9,362 nt of DNA from the NCBI GenBank assembly GCA_019313505.1, contig JAFDBA010000154.1:1-9362 (forward strand), written 5' to 3'. The notes under the pieces are model-generated. The model searched no databases and was not told the DNA's origin. It saw nothing but the letters and a program-made list of their open reading frames with translations. Below are positions 1 through 6,267 of this stretch, in pieces. A program made the translations under genes and the position numbers. The stretch comes from Deltaproteobacteria bacterium (GTDB lineage: Bacteria; Desulfobacterota; Desulfobacteria; Desulfobacterales; UBA11574). Every line of letters starts with the position of its first letter. Position 1 is the stretch's first letter.

Positions 1-708
1 ATCCAGCTCATTCAACGGAAAACATATGGTGAAATTAACGAACTTTTTTTGAAACAGCAGATCGACCTGGCGTTTCTTTGTTCGGGGCCTTATGCTGTTG
101 GTAAAGAAAAATATGGTTTCGAAGCATTGGCCGTCCCTGTTATCCGCGAAAAACCTTTTTACCAGTCTTACCTCATTGTGAACAAGAACAGTTCCATCGA
201 ACAACTTGAAGATTTAAAGGGGGGAGTTTTTGCCATGACGGATCCGGCATCGAACACCGGTGCTATGGTTCCACTATATTGGCTGGCGAAGATGGGAGAG
301 AAACCGGAAACATTTTTTAAAAATGTAATCTATACCTACAGTCATGACAATTCAATACTCGCCGTTGCCAGGTCTTTGGTGGACGGTGCTGCCGTGGACG
401 GCATGATCTGGGAGTATTACAACGCCCGTAATCCTTTAAATACATCCCAAACCCGGGTGATTAAAAAATCGATTCCTTTTGGAAGTCCCCCTTTCGTGGC
501 CTCCAAATACCTGGCACCTAAAATTAAAGAAAAAGCCCGAGATCTGCTCCTTGACATGCATCAAGATCCAAAGGGCAGGGCTATTTTAAAGGAGCTGATG
601 ATCGACCGTTTTGTATTCCCCGAAGACACCTGGTACCAACCCGTACGTGAAATAAAAAAACAACTAAATATTGCTTACAGAGGTTCAGATGTGGCCAAAA
701 AATTTTAG
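1..708 (+). CDS. PhnD-like periplasmic substrate-binding protein, 3' part
   Basis: This frame is open from the first base, so the gene begins upstream and the TTG at 49 is not its start; 235 residues are visible. The sequence has the hallmarks of the phosphate/phosphonate (PhnD-like, PF12974) binding-protein fold: a 'DLAFLCSGPY' strand, then 'LKGGVFAMTDPASNTGA', where the ligand loop of this family sits, then the second-lobe segment 'VDGAAVDGMIWEYY', and a C-terminal helix pair. Members of this family bind small oxyanions or other anions outside the cytoplasm, either for an ABC transporter or as sensor modules; the periplasmic part of the tetrathionate kinase TtrS is of this kind. No permease or ATPase gene follows. 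Instead the next gene is a membrane-bound sigma-54 activator overlapping it by 20 bases, so a sensing role is favoured (inference). The signal peptide or lipobox would lie outside the window. Ligand unknown. Confidence 0.85.
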   Translation: MQLIQRKTYGEINELFLKQQIDLAFLCSGPYAVGKEKYGFEALAVPVIREKPFYQSYLIVNKNSSIEQLEDLKGGVFAMTDPASNTGAMVPLYWLAKMGEKPETFFKNVIYTYSHDNSILAVARSLVDGAAVDGMIWEYYNARNPLNTSQTRVIKKSIPFGSPPFVASKYLAPKIKEKARDLLLDMHQDPKGRAILKELMIDRFVFPEDTWYQPVREIKKQLNIAYRGSDVAKKF

Positions 709-2899
709 AAAAAGGTTGATTTTGACCATTGCAGTGCTCGTTATTTTCAGCGGCCTGATTATCTCTCAGATCGTCACCCATCGATACAGCACCACCCTGT
801 TTCAGGTGGCCGTTGCACAAGGTGAAAATATTGCACACAACCTTGCCCTGGATGCCGCTGATAAGATTCTAATCAACGACTTGGTTTCTTTGCAAAACCT
901 CCTTGACGACCGGGTACGGAGCAATCCAAAAATCGCTTATCTATTTGTCGTCAGAGACAACCGAATCCTCACCCATACATTTCCCAAAGGCGTGCCGGTT
1001 GAGCTCATAAACGCCAATGTTCCTGAGGACAATCACCAGGGGCATTTGAAAAAAATTATTTCAAATACAAAAGATCGGTATATGGATTTCGCATGGCCGA
1101 TTTTTGAGGGCAAATCCGGTGTGTTGCGCCTCGGATTATCTGAAAAACCGTTTCGAAGCCAGATCAGTCAACTCTGGCTTCAAATGAGTGTCATTACATT
1201 TGTGGTTCTGCTACTCGTGTTGCTTGTCGCACATCTTCTGGTCAAACATATTACAAGGCCCCTGGTTCAACTCACCGAACAGGTTGAAAAGATCGACGAG
1301 GGGCATATGGATGTGAACCTCGAAATTAACGACCATGATGAAATCGGCCGCCTGGGCGCCTCTTTCAAACAGATGCTGACGCGTATCCAGAATTACACGC
1401 TTCGAATTACAGAATATGCCAATAGCCTCGAAGAGAAGAATCGTCAATTGAACCGCGCCCATCGGCAAACACGGATCTCTTTCGAGATTGCCAAGGAAGT
1501 GGGCGCGTTGCCGAACTTAAAGGCGGTTTGTGAGTTTCTCGTTAAAAAGCTTCAGAATGTTGTCAAATGTCAAAATATGGTTTTTGTGTTTTTCAGCAGC
1601 AAAAAGTCGGCTATGTTCGCCTATTCGGAAAAGAATATCCTCACCATAGAAGGGAATACGGTCGATAGGATGGCAACGTCTCTTTCGGAAGTCAAACAGA
1701 TCGAAATTTTCGACAGCAGACAAATTTTTTTCAAGTTTAACGAACTGGCATCGGCAAAAAAAATAATGGCCTACCCTGTTCGACTCGAGAAAAGGCTGCT
1801 GGGAGCGCTATATATCGGGTGTCACGGTGAATGCGATTGTGCGGTCAATGAACTCGATATTATCGACCTGGTTATGAATCAAACCGCCGGAGCGATTTTG
1901 AGGGCAGCCTTGTACGAAGATGAAATTGGCGATTTGAAACAAAAGGTGGATCGAACCGGATTTTTCGGAATGATTGGCAAAGATCCCCGGATGCAGGTTG
2001 TCTATAAGCTTATTGAGGATGTGGCCTCATCGGATGCAACAGTATTGATCCAGGGGGAAAGCGGTACCGGCAAAGAGATGGTGGCACACGCTATCCATCA
2101 GGAAAGCCACCGTAAAAACAAGCCCTTTATCGTCATCAATTGTTCGGCGTATCCGGCCACTCTCCTGGAAAGTGAGCTTTTCGGTCATGAAAGGGGCGCG
2201 TTTACCGGCGCGTTGAAAACCAAGCCCGGCCGTTTCGAACAGGCCGACGGCGGCACTGTTTTTTTGGATGAAATCGGCGAAATACCCTCTTCCGCACAGA
2301 TCAAACTGCTTCGGATATTGCAAAGCAGAAAGTTTGAACGGTTGGGTGGCCGAGAGTCCCTTTCCGTGGATGTGCGCATTCTGGCGGCAACCAATAAAAA
2401 CCTTTTAGAAGAGGTCAAAGACGGCCGATTTCGTGAGGATCTTTTCTATCGTTTAAACGTCATTCCGATCCATCTGCCTCTGTTGAGGGATCGGCGAAAC
2501 GATTTGCTCCTTCTTACCCGGCATTTTCTGGATCGGTTTGCCAATGTACAAAATAAAGCCGTAAAAGATTTTTCCACGGAAGTCATGCGAAGGCTTATGG
2601 ATTATTCATGGCCGGGCAACGTTCGAGAATTGGAAAACACCATTGAGCATGCCGTGGTTCTGGCCAAAGGTGAACAGATCCAGGTTTCGGATTTGCCATC
2701 CCACTTCTTAAATACAAAAACACCACCCGTTTCGGATAAAGCGGTTAGCCTTGAAGAAACCGAAAAGCAGCATCTCTTTGAAGTGCTTGAAAAATGCCAA
2801 TGGAACAAAAAGAAAGCCGCTGAAATTTTAGGCATCGGCCGCAGCACCCTGTATGTCAAACTCAAAAAATATCAATTGAAGTCCCCCACTTATCATTAA
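689..2899 (+). CDS. membrane-anchored sigma-54-dependent transcriptional activator (HAMP-GAF-AAA+-HTH)
   Basis: A one-component bacterial enhancer-binding protein of 736 residues. The ATG at 689 is chosen because AGAGG lies just upstream and the N-terminus then starts directly before TM1; a TTG at 671 would add six residues. Order seen: TM1 about 9-31; periplasmic segment about 32-160; TM2 about 162-186; HAMP about 181-234; a coiled linker; a divergent GAF-like region about 259-419; AAA+ domain from about 424 with Walker A GESGTGK (456-462), the sigma-54 contact loop GAFTGA (503-508), Walker B ending in D527-E528, and 'REDLFYRL'; and a C-terminal Fis-type helix-turn-helix ('KKAAEILGIGRSTLYVKL'). 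No receiver or kinase domain is present, so signal input is probably the periplasmic segment, perhaps with the PhnD-like protein encoded just before. A sigma-54 promoter at 3378-3393 downstream is its obvious target. All catalytic motifs look intact. Confidence 0.95.
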   Translation: MWPKNFRKRLILTIAVLVIFSGLIISQIVTHRYSTTLFQVAVAQGENIAHNLALDAADKILINDLVSLQNLLDDRVRSNPKIAYLFVVRDNRILTHTFPKGVPVELINANVPEDNHQGHLKKIISNTKDRYMDFAWPIFEGKSGVLRLGLSEKPFRSQISQLWLQMSVITFVVLLLVLLVAHLLVKHITRPLVQLTEQVEKIDEGHMDVNLEINDHDEIGRLGASFKQMLTRIQNYTLRITEYANSLEEKNRQLNRAHRQTRISFEIAKEVGALPNLKAVCEFLVKKLQNVVKCQNMVFVFFSSKKSAMFAYSEKNILTIEGNTVDRMATSLSEVKQIEIFDSRQIFFKFNELASAKKIMAYPVRLEKRLLGALYIGCHGECDCAVNELDIIDLVMNQTAGAILRAALYEDEIGDLKQKVDRTGFFGMIGKDPRMQVVYKLIEDVASSDATVLIQGESGTGKEMVAHAIHQESHRKNKPFIVINCSAYPATLLESELFGHERGAFTGALKTKPGRFEQADGGTVFLDEIGEIPSSAQIKLLRILQSRKFERLGGRESLSVDVRILAATNKNLLEEVKDGRFREDLFYRLNVIPIHLPLLRDRRNDLLLLTRHFLDRFANVQNKAVKDFSTEVMRRLMDYSWPGNVRELENTIEHAVVLAKGEQIQVSDLPSHFLNTKTPPVSDKAVSLEETEKQHLFEVLEKCQWNKKKAAEILGIGRSTLYVKLKKYQLKSPTYH

Positions 2900-2900
2900 C

Positions 2901-3045
2901 TAGTGCCCATCCATAAATGGCTATTTTGCCCAATATCTTCGTTATGCTCAAAAATTAATCCTCGGAATATCAGCTATATGCCTGTGGTTAATTTTCTCGC
3001 ATGCCTCGATCTTGAACAAAATATCTCATTTCTGCATGGACACTA
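2901..3045. repeat. 145-bp imperfect palindromic, MITE-like element
   Basis: The outer arms are inverted repeats: TAGTGcCCATcCAtAAATG (2901-2919) matches the reverse complement of 3027-3045, TAGTGtCCATgCAgAAATG, at 15 of 19 positions. Counting six more flanking bases on each side gives 20 of 25. The similarity continues inward with small gaps (shared blocks TATTTTG, ATGC, AAAATTAA, then ATAT around a central AGCT at 2972-2975), so nearly the whole element can fold on itself. It has no ORF. Ends in TA...TA with inverted termini are what a non-autonomous IS630/Tc1-mariner element would leave, since those duplicate a TA target. It sits two bases after the activator stop codon, so it could also act as a terminator-like structure. 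Family assignment is inference; copy number elsewhere cannot be seen. Confidence 0.6.
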
Positions 3046-3377
3046 ACTAATCTGAGCGTTCAAAATTATCCTTAGATCCTTAGATAATGTTCAGCTTCAC
3101 AATAAAGTGTCTATAATCTGGACCTGTATAACACTTTAGAATTCAACATAATAGCTGGCTTTCTAAAATTCTATGTCCAGGAATATTACATACCAAGCAG
3201 GTCGATCTTGTGCCTTTTTCGGATCCATTGCCCTCTTTATCAACTTCACTCATACACCTTTCGTTTTTATCAACGATAAATTTACTGTTTAATTTCGAAT
3301 AGATAACACGCATAAACGCCTGCGTGGACGCATCTTTGGATACAATCTTTGAGCTTGCCGTCCCTTTTAAATATCCA
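3046..3377. promoter_or_regulatory. AT-rich upstream control region with candidate activator sites
   Basis: No credible gene lies between the palindromic element and the sigma-54 promoter. Two repeated signals are visible. One is an 8-bp perfect inverted repeat, TAAAGTGT (3103-3110) and ACACTTTA (3131-3138), separated by 20 bases and centred about 280 bases before the expected transcription start. The other is a direct repeat TTTATCAAC at 3236-3244 and 3266-3274, exactly 30 bases (about three helical turns) apart and centred about 165 and 135 bases before that start. Both lie at distances normal for enhancer sites of sigma-54 activators. Either could occur by chance in AT-rich DNA of this length, so binding by the upstream activator is a suggestion only. 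Confidence 0.35.
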
Positions 3378-3393
3378 TGGCACAGGTTTTGCT
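3378..3393 (+). promoter_or_regulatory. sigma-54 (RpoN) promoter, -24/-12
   Basis: TGGCACAGGTTTTGCT matches the consensus TGGCAC-N5-TTGCW with no mismatch. The invariant GG (3379-3380) and GC (3391-3392) are separated by exactly 10 bases, the strict spacing of this class. Transcription would start near 3404, leaving a leader of about 49 bases before the ATG at 3453. The promoter lies just after a sigma-54 activator gene and before the receiver-cytochrome-ferredoxin-molybdoprotein operon, which fits it being the operon's main promoter. Confidence 0.9.
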
Positions 3394-3452
3394 CTGTTAT
3401 TGTTAGAGATTCTTGTCCCGACAAATGCAAACCCCTTGAAAGAAGATCAGGG

Positions 3453-3842
3453 ATGAAAAAGAAAATTCTCGTACTGAACACAAATGCCAAAGAATGCAAA
3501 ATCTTGTGTGCATTGCTTGACCAGCATCACTTTATGACCATCTCTGCCGATTCCATCCAAGAACTTGAAGATATTCTGACAGGAGGGGATTGTATCGCCG
3601 TCATCCTGGATCTGGATACCATACCCGTCAGCAACCGTAATTTTAAAGAGCTTTCAGTGAAACATCCCGATATCCCTCTTCTTTGCATATCTGCGAAACG
3701 GTTCCATCCCGAACTTCAGGATGCCATCCGCCATCACATTTATGCGTGCCTGAATAAACCGGTCGACCCGGATGAACTACTTTACTGGTTAAGGAGTATG
3801 GAGGGGAATGATGCAGGTACAGAGAATTATGTTGAGCCTTAA
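3453..3842 (+). CDS. receiver-only (CheY-like) protein with degenerate acidic pocket
   Basis: A stand-alone response-regulator receiver domain of 129 residues without any output domain. The ATG at 3453 is used because the longer in-frame GTG (3324) lies upstream of the sigma-54 promoter, and the added residues do not resemble a receiver. The phosphoacceptor Asp is D53 in 'AVILDLDTIP', the switch Ser is S80 in 'LLCIS', and the conserved Lys is K102 in 'LNKPVDPDEL'. The two acidic residues that normally bind magnesium after the first strand are replaced: 'ILVLNTNAKEC' has N9-T10 where most receivers have Asp-Asp or Glu-Asp. Phosphorylation may thus be weak or absent. It is the first gene of the redox operon and overlaps the cytochrome start by 35 bases, so it is cotranscribed. 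Precedent: the Hmc operon of Desulfovibrio carries a response regulator gene, rrf1. Partner and output unknown. Confidence 0.8.
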   Translation: MKKKILVLNTNAKECKILCALLDQHHFMTISADSIQELEDILTGGDCIAVILDLDTIPVSNRNFKELSVKHPDIPLLCISAKRFHPELQDAIRHHIYACLNKPVDPDELLYWLRSMEGNDAGTENYVEP

Positions 3843-4011
3843 GACAACGAAGCGAATAGGATATATTGCATTCATCGCTACGGTCATCCTATCTTTATCG
3901 GGATTGGCTTTTTCAACCGATCAGAAAGTGCCGCGTCTGAAGAATCTCCCCCAGCCCGACATCCCACAGCCACAGTTTTTTTGCGGGTACTGCCATGCAA
4001 AAGGGATATGA
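3808..4011 (+). CDS. N-terminal fragment of multiheme cytochrome c (signal/anchor plus first haem motif)
   Basis: A 67-residue reading frame with GGAGG at 3800-3804 just before tandem ATGs (3808 and 3811; a third at 3829). It has a basic start, a hydrophobic stretch ('IGYIAFIATVILSLSGLAF') able to act as Sec signal or uncleaved membrane anchor, a proline-rich linker, and one haem motif CGYCH. It stops at TGA 4009-4011, right after 'CHAKG'. The next frame continues in +1 with 'KGYELWKKGKH', which is what should follow. It is therefore best read as the front end of the next gene, cut off by a frameshift, not as an independent small protein. The layout (N-terminal anchor, then closely spaced haem motifs) recalls NapC/NrfH-like quinol-linked cytochromes, but this is resemblance only. 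The start overlaps the receiver gene by 35 bases. Confidence 0.75.
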   Translation: MMQVQRIMLSLKTTKRIGYIAFIATVILSLSGLAFSTDQKVPRLKNLPQPDIPQPQFFCGYCHAKGI

Positions 4012-5377
4012 GCTCTGGAAAAAGGGCAAGCACAATAAATTCGGTTGTGTAGAGTGCCACTATCCGCCAAAAGAAACCGCAAAGTCAGATACTTCCGCAG
4101 ATACTAAAACGGAATCTTTGAGTCACATCCCTAATAAACCGCCGGAGCGATTCTCATACGTTCAGCTCGGCGGAGAGACGGTCAGGACCCGGCCAAGGGT
4201 CTCCGACGCCAACTGCATGACCTCACGGTGTCACGGTAAGCCGGACGACGACTTTAAAACCAAAAAAATAAAATTCACCGAAAAAGTTTCATTTACTCAC
4301 AAACCTCATTTGGATAAAAAGAACCAGATCGAGGGCCAAAAAATCAACTGCACCTCTTGCCACCAGCACGAAACCGATCAAAAGAAATTCGAGGTCTCTA
4401 AGGCCACCTGTCACCTCTGTCATTTTAAACACGTTAAATTCAACCAAGACCGCGGAAAGTGCGAACTCTGCCATGAACTTCCTAAAAAACCGATCCAGAC
4501 TTCCGGGGAAAAACCGATCACCCATCAGATGCTAAAAAAAGCAAAAGTTTCCTGCTCCAGCTGCCACCTGGAGATGATCCAAGCGGCCGGCGGCGGTCAA
4601 TACAAGGCTTATTTTAAAAGTGGTGAGCTTGAAACAGCTTTGGTTCTTAACGCCGGACAGATCAAAAAAGAAAACTGTCTTGCCTGTCACGATCAAGCAA
4701 AAGTGCTCAAAAAGGAAATCACTGATGAGTTGATGCACCAAAAACACGTGACCGTGAAAAACGCCCGCTGCTTTGACTGCCATCAGCCGGTCATGCACAC
4801 CAAGGCGGATTTAGAACAACCCGGTATTTTAGCATATGCATCTTCGGGTTTACATGCCCCTGCCAATCAATCTGAACTCCCAGGTTGTTCGGTTTGCCAT
4901 CCAAAAGCCCACAGCTATCAGCGCATTCTGTCTGCCGGGCCCAAACGCCCGGATGTTTCAAAAACACCTGATTTTATGTACAAAGCTCGTGCCAATTGTC
5001 TGGCCTGCCATGTTGAAAGGAAATTCAACGCCAAGGGTCAGATGGTGATGACAGCCTCAGCCAAAACCTGTGTTCGATGTCACACCAAGGACCACAAAAA
5101 GATGCTCAAAGACTGGAAGAGCGAACTGGCCAAGGAAATCAAATACTCTAAAGAAGTTGAGCAAGAAGCCCTGACAGCCCTTGCAAAGGCCAAACCCAAA
5201 CTTTCAAAATCCAAACTAACGGAAGCCCGAAAAATGCTCAAAGAAGGGAGGGAAAATCTGAATATCGTTAAATTCGGAAACGGCGTTCACAACAAGAAAT
5301 ATTCCATCATGCTCATCGATGCGGCTTTAAACCGCTTTGAGGATATGATCGATTATCTCGAAGAAGATAAACAGTAA
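3995..5377 (+). CDS. multiheme c-type cytochrome, main body (11 haem motifs; 12 with the upstream fragment)
   Basis: This 460-residue frame holds ten CxxCH motifs (CVECH, CTSCH, CHLCH, CELCH, CSSCH, CLACH, CFDCH, CSVCH, CLACH, CVRCH) and one CX4CH motif (CMTSRCH), plus many extra His residues able to serve as distal ligands. Joined to the upstream fragment it would be a 12-haem protein. The ATG at 3995 lies inside the CxxCH codons of the fragment and has no good ribosome site. Without the fragment there is no signal peptide, and haem attachment by the periplasmic Ccm machinery would fail. The true protein is thus almost certainly the +1 fusion. The C-terminal 90 residues are haem-free, Lys/Glu-rich helices ending 'GNGVHNKKYSIMLIDAALN', a His-Asn tail reminiscent of NrfA-type and octahaem cytochromes. 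Probable role: electron carrier between the quinone pool or other cytochromes and the ferredoxin and molybdenum subunits encoded next. Confidence 0.85.
   Translation: MQKGYELWKKGKHNKFGCVECHYPPKETAKSDTSADTKTESLSHIPNKPPERFSYVQLGGETVRTRPRVSDANCMTSRCHGKPDDDFKTKKIKFTEKVSFTHKPHLDKKNQIEGQKINCTSCHQHETDQKKFEVSKATCHLCHFKHVKFNQDRGKCELCHELPKKPIQTSGEKPITHQMLKKAKVSCSSCHLEMIQAAGGGQYKAYFKSGELETALVLNAGQIKKENCLACHDQAKVLKKEITDELMHQKHVTVKNARCFDCHQPVMHTKADLEQPGILAYASSGLHAPANQSELPGCSVCHPKAHSYQRILSAGPKRPDVSKTPDFMYKARANCLACHVERKFNAKGQMVMTASAKTCVRCHTKDHKKMLKDWKSELAKEIKYSKEVEQEALTALAKAKPKLSKSKLTEARKMLKEGRENLNIVKFGNGVHNKKYSIMLIDAALNRFEDMIDYLEEDKQ
3997..4008 (+). other. apparent +1 frameshift site in the cytochrome gene
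   Basis: The zero frame reads CAT GCA AAA GGG ATA TGA. Removing one base from the A4 run (3999-4002) or G3 run (4003-4005) gives H-A-K-G-Y-E-L-W and leads straight into the 460-residue frame. The shift must lie after CAT (3994-3996), because shifting at the earlier T7 run (3976-3982) would destroy the CGYCH haem motif. Possible causes are an indel or assembly error in a homopolymer, a real inactivating mutation, or programmed +1 slippage. For the last, a Gly tRNA on GGG could re-pair with GGA while ATA, then the stop TGA, occupies the next codons. Confidence 0.7.
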
Positions 5378-5397
5378 TTTAAGAAAAGGAGGTTGTC

Positions 5398-6249
5398 ATG
5401 CAAGAACAGTTATCCATCTCCAGACGGCAGGTGCTCAAAGGCGCAGGAGCGGCGGCCCTGACCGGAGCGGTCACTTTAATGCCTACCGGCAAGGCTATTG
5501 CGGCCCGAGGTGAAGCACCCCGCTGGGCCTTTATTGTTGATCTTAGGCGGTGTATCGGCTGCCGGGCCTGTACCATAGCCTGCAAGGCCGAGTTCAACGT
5601 CCCCTTAGGCGCCTTTCGCGCTGCCGTTTACGAAGAAGTGACCGGCACGTTTCCCAACTCCGAGAAGCTTTTTTTGCCCCGGCTCTGCAACCATTGCGAG
5701 GGAAACAAGGATGACAAGGTTCCGCCGTGCGTCAAGGAGTGCCCCGAGTACCCCAAAGACCGGCGGGAGTTTGTCACTGCCGACGGCAAAAAGATCCGCT
5801 ACCGTGGCGGCGCCACTTACAAGCGTCCCGACGGACTCATCCTTTTCGACAACAAATTATGCACAGGCTGCGGAAAATGCATCGAAGCATGCCCTTACGG
5901 TGCACGTAACTTTAACAAACTGCTCATTTCCGGCAAAGACTCCACTAAAAACGGCATCACAAAGTGCAACTTTTGTGAGCATAGGATTGCTAAAGGTGTG
6001 ACTCCTTCCTGTGTCAATATCTGTCCGGGACGGGCACGGTTCTTTGGTGATCTCAACGATCCTGCCAGTGAAGTCTCGAAGCTAAACAAGCAGTTCGGAC
6101 TGGTTGAAAAACGCAATGAGACCACTTTGCTCCCGGGCGAAAATACGGTCCCTACGTGCTTTTACATCGATTCCCAAGGGGCTCTCTCGAAAATGGCTGC
6201 AGCCAAACAAAAGTTCGAGAAAAACGATGCCATCCTGGATGTTATTTAA
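5398..6249 (+). CDS. Tat-exported ferredoxin-type electron transfer subunit, four [4Fe-4S] clusters (PsrB/PhsB/TtrB-like)
   Basis: A 283-residue periplasmic iron-sulfur subunit of a molybdopterin oxidoreductase. The start is clear: AAGGAGGT sits four bases before ATG 5398, 20 bases after the cytochrome gene. The N-terminus carries a twin-arginine signal (SRRQVLKG, then an Ala-rich hydrophobic stretch ending near 'AIAA'). Sixteen cysteines fall into four groups of the family: C52-C55-C58-C62; C97-C100-C111-C115 (the last followed by Pro); C155-C158-C161-C165 (with CP); and C190-C193-C205-C209 (with CP). That makes four [4Fe-4S] clusters forming an electron wire. Having its own Tat signal resembles TtrB of tetrathionate reductase; many relatives instead travel with the catalytic subunit. 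It probably docks to the molybdoprotein encoded 18 bases downstream and exchanges electrons with the multiheme cytochrome. No odd residues were seen. Confidence 0.93.
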   Translation: MQEQLSISRRQVLKGAGAAALTGAVTLMPTGKAIAARGEAPRWAFIVDLRRCIGCRACTIACKAEFNVPLGAFRAAVYEEVTGTFPNSEKLFLPRLCNHCEGNKDDKVPPCVKECPEYPKDRREFVTADGKKIRYRGGATYKRPDGLILFDNKLCTGCGKCIEACPYGARNFNKLLISGKDSTKNGITKCNFCEHRIAKGVTPSCVNICPGRARFFGDLNDPASEVSKLNKQFGLVEKRNETTLLPGENTVPTCFYIDSQGALSKMAAAKQKFEKNDAILDVI

Positions 6250-6267
6250 ATAAAGGAGGACAAAAAA

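Noticed and set aside
2901..2935. Rho-independent terminator after the activator gene
   Set aside because: The local hairpin (GCCCAT with ATGGC) is short and bulged; the pairing is better explained by the 145-bp palindromic element.
3324..3452. Upstream GTG extension of the receiver gene
   Set aside because: The start lies before the sigma-54 promoter, so the transcript would not contain it, and the added 43 residues do not resemble a receiver N-terminus.
3143..3499. 118-codon open frame on the minus strand across the spacer
   Set aside because: It runs through the sigma-54 promoter and into the receiver gene, has low-complexity composition and no recognisable domain.
3976..3982. T7 run as the site of the cytochrome frameshift
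   Set aside because: A shift here would remove the CGYCH haem motif, which is in frame with the signal segment; the shift must lie after it.
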